From Parachryseolinea silvisoli (lineage in GTDB: Bacteria; Bacteroidota; Bacteroidia; Cytophagales; Cyclobacteriaceae), in assembly GCF_021190955.1 (NCBI RefSeq), contig NZ_JAIOAO010000005.1, forward strand, positions 1-64,000: 64,000 bases of DNA, written 5' to 3'. Made by a program: the position numbers and the translations under genes. Positions 36,423 through 45,688 of the stretch are shown here, one piece after another (position 1 is the stretch's first letter; each line of letters begins with the position of its first letter). Below the pieces are notes generated by a model. That model saw only the letters and a list, made by a program, of their open reading frames with translations, was not told the origin of the DNA and did not search any database.

Positions 36423-37550
36423 CTAACGGCAACTGCCATCTTCCAGCGTTACTTTCCGGCCGTCATCACTGACCTGATAACGCATGCCATACGCTTGCGC
36501 TACCGCGCCAATGACATCTTCCAGCGGCGCCGCGTCCGAGAAGGTGGCAGTAAGCGGACAGTCTTTCAACGACTGCCGCTGCAACACGACTTCGACACCG
36601 TAAACATCATGGATATCGCGCAACACTTCTTCGAGACGGGTGTCTTCAAAGGTCAAAAACCGCTTGCGCCAATCTTCGGTCTGGTCGAGGTTGGCTTCCT
36701 GCACGAGAAATTCGTGGGTATCGAGCGCGATGGAGATCTGCTCGTGCGGGCGCACCAGACTGTATACTTCTTCTTCACTGCCGACCTGCACCAGGCCGCG
36801 CATGACCGTAACCTTCACGTTGTTTGCACCGGGATACGCGCGTACATTAAAGGCGGTGCCCAGCACTTTCACGGTAATGCCGTTCGCATGAATGATAAAC
36901 GGCTTCTTGGGGTCGTGGTGTACATCGAAATAGGCCTCCCCGCGCAGGGTCACTTCGCGGTGGTCATCACCAAAAGTATGGGCCACCTGCAGCTCCGTGC
37001 CTTTGTTTAAGGTCACGGCGGTCTTGTCGGACAGCCGTACAAAATGTTTACCGGTATACAACGTAAAGTCGGCTGCGGGCTTCTCCGTCTCCGAAGGTGC
37101 CGGCCCGGTGGTACGCCCGGCGATCCGATCGCTGTCGCTGTGCTGGGTCAGCCACCAAAAGGCGACCACGGCGATCAGCGCCGCGACGGTGGCCGCGACC
37201 AGGTAAATACGTTTAAATTCGGGTTGGGGCCGGAAGTGGATGATCTCTTCGATAATATCATTGTCACCCTGGGGGGTCGGTTGGGCATGCATCACCGGCA
37301 TACGTCCCTCCAGGATCTCCTCGGGACCGCGGCGGGCACGGGCTTCTGTCACTTCGCCGGGGGCGACGCCGCTCGTGCTATAGAGACCAAAAGGGTTATC
37401 CAGATTCTTGCGCTGCAAGCGATAGAGCTCCTTCTGCATGATCTCATCGATCACATCGGTTTCCAATAACCGGTTAACTTCATCGCGCTCCCGGGCAGTG
37501 GCGGTACCTTCCAGAAAGCGTTTAACCAACTCGTGTAATCTCTTCTGCAT
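36423..37550 (-). CDS. FecR family protein (no adjacent sigma factor)
   Basis: A 375-residue FecR. N-module (LHELVKRFLEGTATARERDEVNRLL) of the same type as in the proteins at 22807 and 24368, followed by a long low-complexity linker, then a membrane helix (IYLVAATVAALIAVVAFWWL). FecR domain: LSDKTAVTLNKGTELQV, GEAYFDVHHDPKKPFII, VLGTAFNVRAY. DUF4974 unit ends VTLEDGSCR. First gene of the minus-strand operon leading to SusC-SusD-TlpA, so it should read the STN signal of that receptor. In the usual Bacteroidota arrangement a sigma factor precedes FecR; here 330 bp of non-coding DNA lies there. Confidence 0.9.
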   Translation of the reverse strand: MQKRLHELVKRFLEGTATARERDEVNRLLETDVIDEIMQKELYRLQRKNLDNPFGLYSTSGVAPGEVTEARARRGPEEILEGRMPVMHAQPTPQGDNDIIEEIIHFRPQPEFKRIYLVAATVAALIAVVAFWWLTQHSDSDRIAGRTTGPAPSETEKPAADFTLYTGKHFVRLSDKTAVTLNKGTELQVAHTFGDDHREVTLRGEAYFDVHHDPKKPFIIHANGITVKVLGTAFNVRAYPGANNVKVTVMRGLVQVGSEEEVYSLVRPHEQISIALDTHEFLVQEANLDQTEDWRKRFLTFEDTRLEEVLRDIHDVYGVEVVLQRQSLKDCPLTATFSDAAPLEDVIGAVAQAYGMRYQVSDDGRKVTLEDGSCR

Positions 37551-37880
37551 AAGACGCAGACTTATATTGCGGGAGTCTGCAGCCGTGTTTTATATCATAC
37601 AATTCCAATCACCTGTCACCTAATCATATCACGCACGCGCACATTCCTGACAGTCAAATGAACCGATACATCGATCCATAGATAAGACCCCGGCGGGGTA
37701 TACTGGTATAAGAAATTTAAGAAAAAATTCGGTCTTTTTGCAAACGTCTGTTAAATCTCGGGAAAACCATGATAAAAAATCACTTCGATAGTATATTTTA
37801 CCAACTTTATACAGCAAATTAGTTACAGAAAACGTAACAATCTTGAGTTTTAAGGAAATATATCTTTACTCAAGATCACA
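37551..37880. other. Control region upstream of FecR
   Basis: Non-coding, AT-rich in its second half. It holds the promoter-like sequence at 37712-37744. The sigma factor usually found before a FecR gene is missing from both strands. No other signal seen. Confidence 0.45.
37712..37744 (-). promoter_or_regulatory. Putative promoter of FecR-SusC-SusD-TlpA operon
   Basis: On the minus strand TTTG is followed after 21 bases by TAAATTTC, near the Bacteroidota consensus TTTG-N19-21-TAnnTTTG (one mismatch in the last position). It would give a leader of about 160 bases before FecR at 37550. Confidence 0.4.
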
Positions 37881-38327
37881 TTATGACGGCATAACGACCG
37901 GTTTCTGCTTCTTTGCCGTTTTCTTCGAAAAAAGCGCTTTAAACCAATTCCGCTTGGGTGCCGGCGGCGGGGTCTCCTTGTGCAGCGTGCGCCACCCGCT
38001 CAATTCAAACAATACCGCCGCATCGCGCGACGCCCACACCGGGGTCTCGAGATTGCGGTAGAAAGTATAGATAAAGTTGTGGCCTTTGCGCTGCACGGTA
38101 TCCTGCCCCTTGCGGGTATATAAAATCACGTGGTCGTTCTGCTTTACATCGCACGGTTGAAACCAATGGGTTTGCATCACCTGGTTGGAAATATATTTCT
38201 CGTGGCGGTAATTCGAATCGGATACCAGGAAATACATCAGGTTGCAATCCTCCAGCACGGTAAACTCGATCCGCTCGGTTTCCAGCCCGGAGTCTGCGAT
38301 ATAATCCATCTTCATTTTCATAAGCAA
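37881..38327 (-). CDS. Hypothetical protein
   Basis: A 148-residue protein without signal or membrane helix. Several Met codons lie at the start (MLMKMKMDYIAD), so the true start may be up to 18 bases downstream of 38327. The C-terminus is basic (KRNWFKALFSKKTAKKQKP). The core looks like a mixed alpha/beta domain with aromatic residues (HNFIYTFYRNLETPVW). No family recognised. It is separated by 25 bp from the next hypothetical protein on the same strand, so the two are likely co-transcribed. Confidence 0.6.
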   Translation of the reverse strand: MLMKMKMDYIADSGLETERIEFTVLEDCNLMYFLVSDSNYRHEKYISNQVMQTHWFQPCDVKQNDHVILYTRKGQDTVQRKGHNFIYTFYRNLETPVWASRDAAVLFELSGWRTLHKETPPPAPKRNWFKALFSKKTAKKQKPVVMPS

Positions 38328-38352
38328 AGCCCGTTATACAGTCCTATAGATT

Positions 38353-38796
38353 TTATGATTCCAATGCTTCCCGCAGCGACTCCACGTAGCCGATGTCCAG
38401 TCGTTGAAAGGCTGCCGCCGGATGATCCCGGAAAAGTGCCTCCTTGCCCAGCCCGGCCGCCGTCCGGAACGCCGCGTACACAGGCAACAGCTTGCGGTGG
38501 CGCGTCACGCCATACGTCAACATGGTTGCCTTCCACGTCAAAAAATACCATTCCATCGAAGGCTGGTGGTAGACCATCAGCTTGCGTTTGTCAAAAACGA
38601 CGGTGGTCACTTGCCCTTCCCGGACCTGGTCCATCTCGACCACTTTCTGGAAGATTATCTGAAACACCATCAGGGGAATATACGTCGACATCGCCCGCAC
38701 CACCACCGTGTCGGGATGCCCGGCGACCGTGCAGATGTCGGCCTGCGGGTAACGGCGTACAATCGTCAATGAATATCCGTCTACTTGCTCGTACAT
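38353..38796 (-). CDS. Hypothetical protein
   Basis: A 147-residue protein with no signal peptide. It starts MYEQVDGYSLTIVRRYPQ, looks like an alpha/beta domain and has a segment DIGYVESLREALES at the end. No family recognised. Same strand as its neighbours: 20 bp after the MFS exporter gene and 25 bp before the other hypothetical gene, which suggests a small operon. Confidence 0.6.
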   Translation of the reverse strand: MYEQVDGYSLTIVRRYPQADICTVAGHPDTVVVRAMSTYIPLMVFQIIFQKVVEMDQVREGQVTTVVFDKRKLMVYHQPSMEWYFLTWKATMLTYGVTRHRKLLPVYAAFRTAAGLGKEALFRDHPAAAFQRLDIGYVESLREALES

Positions 38797-38816
38797 GACT
38801 CTAAAACCTTCTAAAG

Positions 38817-40052
38817 TTAACGTTTTTTTCCTTCGATGTTGGGTAACAGCCCGGTCACGATACCGATCAACGGCAGAAAGGCACAGAGCTGAAACACATA
38901 ACCAATGCTGGTCAGGTCGGCCAGCCGGCCCAGCACCGCCGAGCCCAGTCCGCCCATGCCGAACGCAAAGCCAAAGAACAGCCCCGCAATCATGCCCACC
39001 TTGCCCGGCATTAGCTCCTGCGCATACACCAGGATGGCCGAAAAAGCCGAGGCAATGATAAACCCGATGATCACCGACAGCACCACCGTCCAGACCAGCG
39101 GCACATACGGCAACGCCAGCGTAAAAGGCGCCGCCCCCAGGATCGAGATCCAGATGATATACTTCCGCCCGAAGCGGTCGCCCAGCGGGCCGCCCAGCAA
39201 CGTTCCCGCCGCCACGGCCGCCAGGAATATAAACAGGTACACCTGCGACTGTTGCACCGGGAGCTTGAACTTATCGATCAGAAAGAACGTGAAATAGTTG
39301 GTCATGCTGGCCATGTAGAAATACTTCGAAAAGATCAGCACCAGCAAAATGCCGATGGCGAAGAACACCTGGCGCCGCGTGAATCCCGGACGCAAATCGC
39401 CCACCGCGGCCGCCGCCTTCTTGGCCCGCAGGAAGAGGTGCCCCTTGTACCAGTCCCCTATTTTCCAGAGGATCACCATCGCCAGCAATGCCGCCACCGA
39501 AAACCACAACACGTGCACCTGCCCGTGCGGCACCACGATCAGCGCCGCCAGCAGAGGCCCCAGGGCACTGCCGGCATTGCCACCCAGCTGAAACACCGAC
39601 TGCGCCAGTCCACGCCGTCCACCGGACGCCAAATGCGCCACCCGCGAAGATTCGGGGTGAAACACCGACGACCCCATGCCGATCAGCGCCACCGACACCA
39701 GCACCCAGCCAAAACTGGACGCAAATGCCAGGGCTACCAACCCGATCAGGGTAAAGCCCATACCGACCGACAGCGAATAAGGTCGCGGCGTGCGATCCGT
39801 ATAAAAGCCCACAAACGGCTGCAACAGCGACGCCGTAAGCTGGAACGTAAGCGTAATCAAACCGATTTGAGTAAACGACAGGTGGAAGCTGTCCTTGATC
39901 AGCGGGTACACCGCCGGAATCACGGCCTGCATCATGTCGTTGAGCAGGTGTGAAAAGCTAATCGTAAAAAGAATCGAAAAAACCGTCTTTTGGGCCGCCT
40001 CCGCACTACCTGTCGGATTCGCCGCTGTAGAAATCTCTGCCATCCGTTCCAT
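38817..40052 (-). CDS. MFS transporter, fosmidomycin resistance (Fsr) type
   Basis: A 411-residue inner-membrane protein with 12 predicted helices. Family-typical start: SFSHLLNDMMQAVIPAVYPLIKD and QPFVGFYTDRTPRP, with the Fsr-like motif GMGSSVFHPESSRVAHLASGGRRG. A second-half MFS loop motif is GGPLGDRFGRKY. Fsr relatives export fosmidomycin and other small molecules by proton antiport; the actual substrate here is not known. Possibly in an operon with the two hypothetical genes downstream. It is unrelated to the SusCD loci by any visible feature. Confidence 0.9.
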   Translation of the reverse strand: MERMAEISTAANPTGSAEAAQKTVFSILFTISFSHLLNDMMQAVIPAVYPLIKDSFHLSFTQIGLITLTFQLTASLLQPFVGFYTDRTPRPYSLSVGMGFTLIGLVALAFASSFGWVLVSVALIGMGSSVFHPESSRVAHLASGGRRGLAQSVFQLGGNAGSALGPLLAALIVVPHGQVHVLWFSVAALLAMVILWKIGDWYKGHLFLRAKKAAAAVGDLRPGFTRRQVFFAIGILLVLIFSKYFYMASMTNYFTFFLIDKFKLPVQQSQVYLFIFLAAVAAGTLLGGPLGDRFGRKYIIWISILGAAPFTLALPYVPLVWTVVLSVIIGFIIASAFSAILVYAQELMPGKVGMIAGLFFGFAFGMGGLGSAVLGRLADLTSIGYVFQLCAFLPLIGIVTGLLPNIEGKKR

Positions 40053-40082
40053 ACCGGGGGCAAAAATACACGTTTCGGCGGG

Positions 40083-40466
40083 TTAGCCCTCCATTTCCGA
40101 TTCTTCCTTTTTTACCAGAATCCGCTCTTTTTTCAGGTCAATCCGGATTATGGCGTACAGGCTCATATAGATGTTGGCGATCCAGACCAGGGCAAAGCCG
40201 GCCAGGATATAGCCGCGCCAGTCGGGCAGCAACAGGTGGAAGCGGGTGAAGAACAGGGCGCCGATAGTCACATAGTGGCTAAAGCAGTACTCGCAGGTGA
40301 AAAGGTAGAAGAACTTCCGGGTTACGAGCATCCGGCTTTCCTTGCTGCGCCGCACGCAATATTCGTGCGGTTCGTGAAAGATCTCCTCGTGGGTAACGGT
40401 CCAGGCCACACAGGCGATGGGCAGTGGGAGGACAAAAAGCCAGATGAGCTGGGTGTATAGATCCAT
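40083..40466 (-). CDS. Small membrane protein, conserved-looking hypothetical
   Basis: A 127-residue protein with three predicted membrane helices (LIWLFVLPLPIACVAWTV, HYVTIGALFFTRFHLLL, YILAGFALVWIANIYMSLYAI). Two Cys in YLFTCEYCFSHY form a CxxC pair just before the second helix, possibly a metal or redox site. The C-terminus is charged (KKERILVKKEESEMEG). I cannot name the family. It lies 30 bp upstream of the MFS gene on the same strand and may be co-transcribed. Confidence 0.65.
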   Translation of the reverse strand: MDLYTQLIWLFVLPLPIACVAWTVTHEEIFHEPHEYCVRRSKESRMLVTRKFFYLFTCEYCFSHYVTIGALFFTRFHLLLPDWRGYILAGFALVWIANIYMSLYAIIRIDLKKERILVKKEESEMEG

Positions 40467-40522
40467 GGAGCCAGGTTTTTCAAGCTGTGTGGGGTAAAAA
40501 ACTCTGCCTGGCCATCCTAAAA

Positions 40523-40556
40523 AATAAAGGCTGTCTGTTTCCAGGCAGCCTTTATT
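40523..40556 (-). terminator. Factor-independent terminator of the SusC-SusD operon
   Basis: A long stem (AATAAAGGCTGTCTG with CAGGCAGCCTTTATT, one G-T pair) around TTTC. On the minus strand it is followed by a T run (TTTATTTTTTAGG). It lies 41 bp after the SusD stop at 40597. Confidence 0.88.
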
Positions 40557-40596
40557 AGATCGACATCAAGTTCTTATGTCAACGTTTCAGGACACG

Positions 40597-42255
40597 TTAT
40601 TTAATATAACCGTCGTTTTGATCGAGGTTCGGGTTCAGTGTTCGCTGGCGTTGCGGCACGGCAAAGAGTTCACGCGTGATGGCCGTCGGCGCGTGATCCC
40701 ACCAGGATGCAGTGGTGAATTTACCAAAACGGATCAGGTCCTGACGGCGGAAGCCTTCGAAGATAAACTCGCGGCCTCTTTCGGCCAGAAGCTCGTCCAG
40801 GGTCAGCGTGGCGATGGTATACGCATGGGTCGGCCAGGTATCATCGGTGAACGCACGTTTCTTACACGTGTTGATCAGATCGACAGCGTCCTGGTTGGCG
40901 ATGTTTCCGTTCTTACGCATCAACGCCTCTGCTTTTGCAAAATAGATCCAGGTAAGGCGGTATACATTCCAATCTGTACTGTTATAGAATGGATTACCAT
41001 TAGCAGCACTGACTGTTGGCGCCACGCCCAGTTTGTATTTATTGAAACGAACGCCACTATTCTCTTCACCGTTCAGCATGTTAGAGACCAAATTTTCAGG
41101 ATCTGTTCCATTCGCCTCGGCCTCTTTGTTTTTGCGAATGTTATCGACGAAAACAAGCGGTTGGTTGGCATACTCGTAACGGCCCTGTACAGGCGTATCG
41201 GTGGTACCATACTTGTATTGAGGACCTTCCAGCAACCATTCGGTTTTACGAAGGTCGTCATCATTGTATGTAGTATATACTCCCGGAACGAGCACTACGC
41301 CGTCGTTACCATCGCGGGTTCCACCATAAATGGCTTTTTGATCAAAATAAAAGAAGTCGGCGGGGAATGGCGGCGCATTATTGGACGTTTGCGTGTTGTA
41401 TGTAATGGCAAACAACACTTCCTTCGACTTATGATTGTCGGGCTTGAATTGATCCGTGATGTTGGGATCAAGCTCCATCGCACCGTTCTGACCACCGGCG
41501 GCACTGCTGATAAGCTTATCGGCCGCCGCGATACAATCGTCCCAACGCGGGGTACCCGTCCATTTTTCTGCATTGAGATACAATTCTACTAACATAGCAT
41601 AGCCCCCGGCTTGCGACATCCGGCCTGCCATGGCCGCGGACAGCGGTGGAACGTTATTGATGTTATCCAGGATCTCCTTTTCGATGTAAGCGAAAACCTC
41701 GGCGCGTGAACGCGTTTTAGGGCTGACTTCGCCTATGCTGGCAGGAATCGGCACATTACCCCACAAGTCCATGATCTTGAGATAGTGAAGCGCACGCAGC
41801 AGTTTAAGCTCGCCGATAAAGGCGGCTTTTTCCGCTTCGGTGATGCCCATCTGCTCGATGCTTCTCTTCTCGAGATTGTCAATGGGGTCGGTGCATAGAC
41901 CCAGGCCCCACCACATTAAACGCCAGGGCCCCCAAACCACGTCATCATCTTCCGTCCACGTGTGGTAGTGCAGGCGAACCCATTGAAAACCATCCTGACC
42001 GTGAATACCTTTTACGGGCCAGGCCAACTGATCCGCCGAAAGCTCGGATACACGCCACCAGCCTACCTGCCCGGAGGAGGTAATCCACGCGGAGGCATGG
42101 GTATAGGGGCGCAACACGGCAGACAACACTTCATTTTTATTGCCATAGAATTCGTCTGTGACAATCGTATCGTACATGTTCTCTTCGAGATCGGTGCAGG
42201 CATTGGCACTTATTACGAGCAGCGCCAATACATAGTATTTGAAATATTTCTTCAT
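40597..42255 (-). CDS. RagB/SusD family outer-membrane lipoprotein
   Basis: A 552-residue SusD from the ATG at 42255 (MKKYFKYYVLALLVISANAC); an in-frame ATG 27 bp upstream is less natural. Lipobox SANAC. It is longer and of another subfamily than the SusD proteins at 3504 and 31618: the N-terminal part contains the Trp-rich stretch GQVGWWRVSELSADQLAW. The end REFIFEGFRRQDLIRFGKF is the classic SusD signature. Works with the SusC encoded 13 bp upstream. Such long SusD proteins often serve glycans, but no glycoside hydrolase is nearby, so the substrate is open. Confidence 0.93.
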   Translation of the reverse strand: MKKYFKYYVLALLVISANACTDLEENMYDTIVTDEFYGNKNEVLSAVLRPYTHASAWITSSGQVGWWRVSELSADQLAWPVKGIHGQDGFQWVRLHYHTWTEDDDVVWGPWRLMWWGLGLCTDPIDNLEKRSIEQMGITEAEKAAFIGELKLLRALHYLKIMDLWGNVPIPASIGEVSPKTRSRAEVFAYIEKEILDNINNVPPLSAAMAGRMSQAGGYAMLVELYLNAEKWTGTPRWDDCIAAADKLISSAAGGQNGAMELDPNITDQFKPDNHKSKEVLFAITYNTQTSNNAPPFPADFFYFDQKAIYGGTRDGNDGVVLVPGVYTTYNDDDLRKTEWLLEGPQYKYGTTDTPVQGRYEYANQPLVFVDNIRKNKEAEANGTDPENLVSNMLNGEENSGVRFNKYKLGVAPTVSAANGNPFYNSTDWNVYRLTWIYFAKAEALMRKNGNIANQDAVDLINTCKKRAFTDDTWPTHAYTIATLTLDELLAERGREFIFEGFRRQDLIRFGKFTTASWWDHAPTAITRELFAVPQRQRTLNPNLDQNDGYIK

Positions 42256-42268
42256 TGCGTTTGTCCTT

Positions 42269-45200
42269 TTAGAATCCGACATTAAGACCTACCATAAACG
42301 AGCGTGTGCTGGGGTACGGGCCGCGGCCGTCAACGCCCGGGGCAACACCGGTGTCTTGCACAAAGTCAGGATCATTGCCTTTGTATTTGGTCATGATGGC
42401 CAGGTTCTGGCCTGCTACATATACACGCAGGCTACGGATGTAGTTGGACGACTGGAGATCAAATTTATAGCCGAGGGCTACTTCATCCAGTTTGAAGAAG
42501 TTACCGTTTTCAAGATAATAGTCAGAATACTGGTAGGTATCATTCAGCTGAGCATGCTCTTCAAATGCGCTATTCAACAAATTACCCCCTGTGAACGCTT
42601 TTGTACCATAGCTCATTTCCATGGTATTGAGGATTTGATAGTCGAAGCGGCCACGCATGAACACGCGCAGGTCGAATCGCTTGTAGATAAAGGTGTTCGT
42701 CCACGACAGGTAATATTTCGGAATGCCATTACCGATAATAGCGTAGTCAGATTGATTCGGATCAGCTGAATTGGCAATGTCTGCTGCACGCGCTACGCTG
42801 CCGTCGCGTTTATAGAACAACCACTTACCATCTTCTGTAAAGCCGGCGAAGCGCTTGCCGTAGAACGCACCGATGGCACCGCCCTCGAATGTACGGATGG
42901 CGTCGCCCAACGCACCGGCACCGCCAATCGGAGCAAAGGTTCGGAAGTTAACTTTATAGATATCATCGGAGAATTTCTGCATTTTATTTGACGCATGGCT
43001 GGCCGCAAGATCCATTTTCCACTGGAAATTCGCCTTACTCATCACCGTACCGCTTAAGGTCAACTCGATACCATTCGTGGCAATGGTACCCACGTTGGCA
43101 TTGATCACGTCCGTAATATAGGCTGGCAGCTGGGAGTTATAGCTCCCGATCAGGTCTACTGTGCGACGGTTGTACACATCGATCATACCGGTTAACCTGT
43201 TGTTGAACAGGGCGAAATCCAGACCAAAGTTCCATTCTTGTTTCTTCTCCCAGCGCAAGTTGGGGTTGGGATTGCGACTGGGTCCATAGGTTTGTCTCCA
43301 CACGCCGTCCGGATATCCATAGTTATTACCGGTAGAGAGCGTAACCTTCGAAGCATAGTTCGCAAAGCCGGCATTACCGGTTACACCATACCCTACGCGC
43401 AATTTCAAGTCATCCAAGAATCCAAAATCCTGCATGAATTCTTCGCGGCTGATGTTCCAGCCTACCGAGGCAGCGGGGAAGTTACCCCATTTGTTATTCG
43501 CGCCGAAACGTGACGAACCCTCGCGGCGCAGGATAAATTGCGCCATGTATTTATCATTAAACGCGTAGTTTACGCGGCCGAAGAATGCAATGAGCGTGTT
43601 ATCGTTTTTTAAGCTGCTCATCAAAGCCTTGCCCAGGGCGTTCGCGCTACCATTGACGAGGGAGTTGTCTTCCCAACGGTCATTGATGAATCCGGCGTTC
43701 TCGGCCTTAAAACCCTCATTGACTTCGTAACGCCAGCTGTACCCGCCTAACAGCGTAACGTTGTGATGCGTAGCAAACTTACGCGTATAATCGATCGTAG
43801 GTTCGAATGCATACTTAATAGACTGCTCGGTGTTTTTCTGAGCATAACCACCATTCCGCCATTCTGCCGTGCCGTTCTCTACTGAGTATTCAGAAGCGCG
43901 CAATCTGTAAATACCGTCAATCCAATAATTGCGTTGTACCGCGCCAAACAAAGATCCTTTTAATCCAGGGATGGGCTCGATGCTGATTTTACCATCGATT
44001 GACGTGGTTTGCTGTTGACGATCAGAAGTTTCCTGCTCCAGACGGGCAAGCTCATTGGTATTGGTGGGTTCGAAATACCACGTGCCATCGTCATTTTTAT
44101 ACCGGCTTGTCGGGTTGCGTACCAACACACTTTCCCAACCACCGCCGGTAATCTGGGTATCCACATTACCACCGCCGAGCAGGTTGGCTTCGTTAAAATT
44201 TGTAGCCAGGTTGATGGACGCTAACAGTTTACCGTCAAACGCCTTTTGGTTGAGATTGAATCGCAAGCCATATTGTTCGCGGCTGTTTTCGCGGGCAATA
44301 CCTTGAAGATCCTGATACGTAAGACTCGCGCGATAGTTTGTATTTTCGGTACCACCCGAAAGTGCCAGGTTGTGATATTGCGACAGGTTATCCTGATTGA
44401 CAATCTCGTCAAAGCCATCCACCGAAAATCCAAAATCGGTGGGTGTTCCGGGAAGCTCGTTGGCCGCCAATCTTGCGCGGTACTGACCGGCCGTCATAAA
44501 ATCAGGCCTGCGTTGAACATATTCTCTTCGGAAGTAAGTAGCATAGTCGATGGTCGCCGCCCCTGCTTTTCCTTTTTTAGTCGTTACTAATATTACACCG
44601 CCGTTGGCTTGCGTGCCATAGATCGCGGCGGCCGAACCGTCTTTTAAAACATCGATCGACTCGATATCGTCCTGCTGTAACAGATCGAGGTTGCCACCGG
44701 GTATACCATCGATGATGACGAGGGGTGCTCTGGATCCGTCGATGGACGTTACACCACGAATGGAAAGCGATACGGAACTGTTGGGATTCGAGCCCTGCAC
44801 ACGGGTTACCGTAAGGCCCGCTACTTTACCTTGTACAAGATCCATCGCGTTACGGGCGCCGGTCTGGCGAAATTGATCTGCCTTTACCGTGGCAACAGAC
44901 GAGGTTATCTCAGCGCGCTTTTGCGTGCCATACCCTACCACCACGATTTCACTCAGCGACGTGATATCGGGCTGCATTTGTACTTCAATCGTCGTACGGT
45001 TCATGATCGGCACTTCCTGGGTGGAATAGCCGATGAATGAAAACACCAGCGTACCATTGCCATCGGGCGCCTCGAGGGTATACCGCCCGGCCGCGTCGGT
45101 CACCACGCCGATGGTGGTGCCTTTGACAACCACGTTCACACCCGGCATGTCTTCGCCGAGCTCGGAAAAAACGCGGCCTGTAATGCTAAATACGTTTGAT

Positions 45201-45661
45201 GTCACCGTCGCGCCGTCGGCCTGCCGCAGGTCGGCTGCATGATCGGCATGGCGGGAATGATCTTGAGATGCTGCCTGGTTACGCGAGAGGCGATCCTGAA
45301 CTTCCGGTGTGATGTTCGAGTTCGCTTTTTCGAGAATAACATAGATGTTATCTACTTTCTTGTAAGTCAGTCCAACAGGCGTAAGAATGCTTTCCAGAAT
45401 TTCTTCGATGGTGGCGCCTTCCGTGACAGAGGCGTTCACCACAACGAGTTGGATATCCTTACTGTTGAACATGAAGTAAATGCCACGCTTGTCGCGTAAT
45501 TCCTGCATTACCTTCTTAAGCGGTTTGTAGACCGCCTTCTTCGCTTTCTCTCCGTGCAGGGTCTGCGACGCAGAGGCATAAACTTCTTGTGCTTGCACCA
45601 GGCTGAAACAGCCCGTAGCGACAAACGCAAGGAGCAAACTTAAAAGTAGAGCTCTTTTCAT
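42269..45661 (-). CDS. SusC/RagA TonB-linked outer-membrane receptor with STN domain
   Basis: A 1130-residue receptor. Signal peptide 1-24, STN domain about 45-110 (PLKKVMQELRDKRGIYFMFN ... IEEILESILTPVGLTYKKVDN), a His/Asp-rich linker (DHSRHADHAADL), a CarbD domain (GRVFSELGEDMPGVNVVVKGT), the SusC motif VVVGYGTQKRAEITSSVATV, a plug with SIRGVTSIDGSRAPLVIIDG and GSAAAIYGTQANGGVILVTTKKG, then the barrel. It belongs to a classical sigma-FecR-SusC-SusD unit; the STN domain should signal through FecR at 45689 to the ECF sigma factor at 46949. Substrate unknown. Confidence 0.95.
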   Translation of the reverse strand: MKRALLLSLLLAFVATGCFSLVQAQEVYASASQTLHGEKAKKAVYKPLKKVMQELRDKRGIYFMFNSKDIQLVVVNASVTEGATIEEILESILTPVGLTYKKVDNIYVILEKANSNITPEVQDRLSRNQAASQDHSRHADHAADLRQADGATVTSNVFSITGRVFSELGEDMPGVNVVVKGTTIGVVTDAAGRYTLEAPDGNGTLVFSFIGYSTQEVPIMNRTTIEVQMQPDITSLSEIVVVGYGTQKRAEITSSVATVKADQFRQTGARNAMDLVQGKVAGLTVTRVQGSNPNSSVSLSIRGVTSIDGSRAPLVIIDGIPGGNLDLLQQDDIESIDVLKDGSAAAIYGTQANGGVILVTTKKGKAGAATIDYATYFRREYVQRRPDFMTAGQYRARLAANELPGTPTDFGFSVDGFDEIVNQDNLSQYHNLALSGGTENTNYRASLTYQDLQGIARENSREQYGLRFNLNQKAFDGKLLASINLATNFNEANLLGGGNVDTQITGGGWESVLVRNPTSRYKNDDGTWYFEPTNTNELARLEQETSDRQQQTTSIDGKISIEPIPGLKGSLFGAVQRNYWIDGIYRLRASEYSVENGTAEWRNGGYAQKNTEQSIKYAFEPTIDYTRKFATHHNVTLLGGYSWRYEVNEGFKAENAGFINDRWEDNSLVNGSANALGKALMSSLKNDNTLIAFFGRVNYAFNDKYMAQFILRREGSSRFGANNKWGNFPAASVGWNISREEFMQDFGFLDDLKLRVGYGVTGNAGFANYASKVTLSTGNNYGYPDGVWRQTYGPSRNPNPNLRWEKKQEWNFGLDFALFNNRLTGMIDVYNRRTVDLIGSYNSQLPAYITDVINANVGTIATNGIELTLSGTVMSKANFQWKMDLAASHASNKMQKFSDDIYKVNFRTFAPIGGAGALGDAIRTFEGGAIGAFYGKRFAGFTEDGKWLFYKRDGSVARAADIANSADPNQSDYAIIGNGIPKYYLSWTNTFIYKRFDLRVFMRGRFDYQILNTMEMSYGTKAFTGGNLLNSAFEEHAQLNDTYQYSDYYLENGNFFKLDEVALGYKFDLQSSNYIRSLRVYVAGQNLAIMTKYKGNDPDFVQDTGVAPGVDGRGPYPSTRSFMVGLNVGF

Positions 45662-45688
45662 TTAGGTTTAGGGGGGTTAAAGGTTTAT

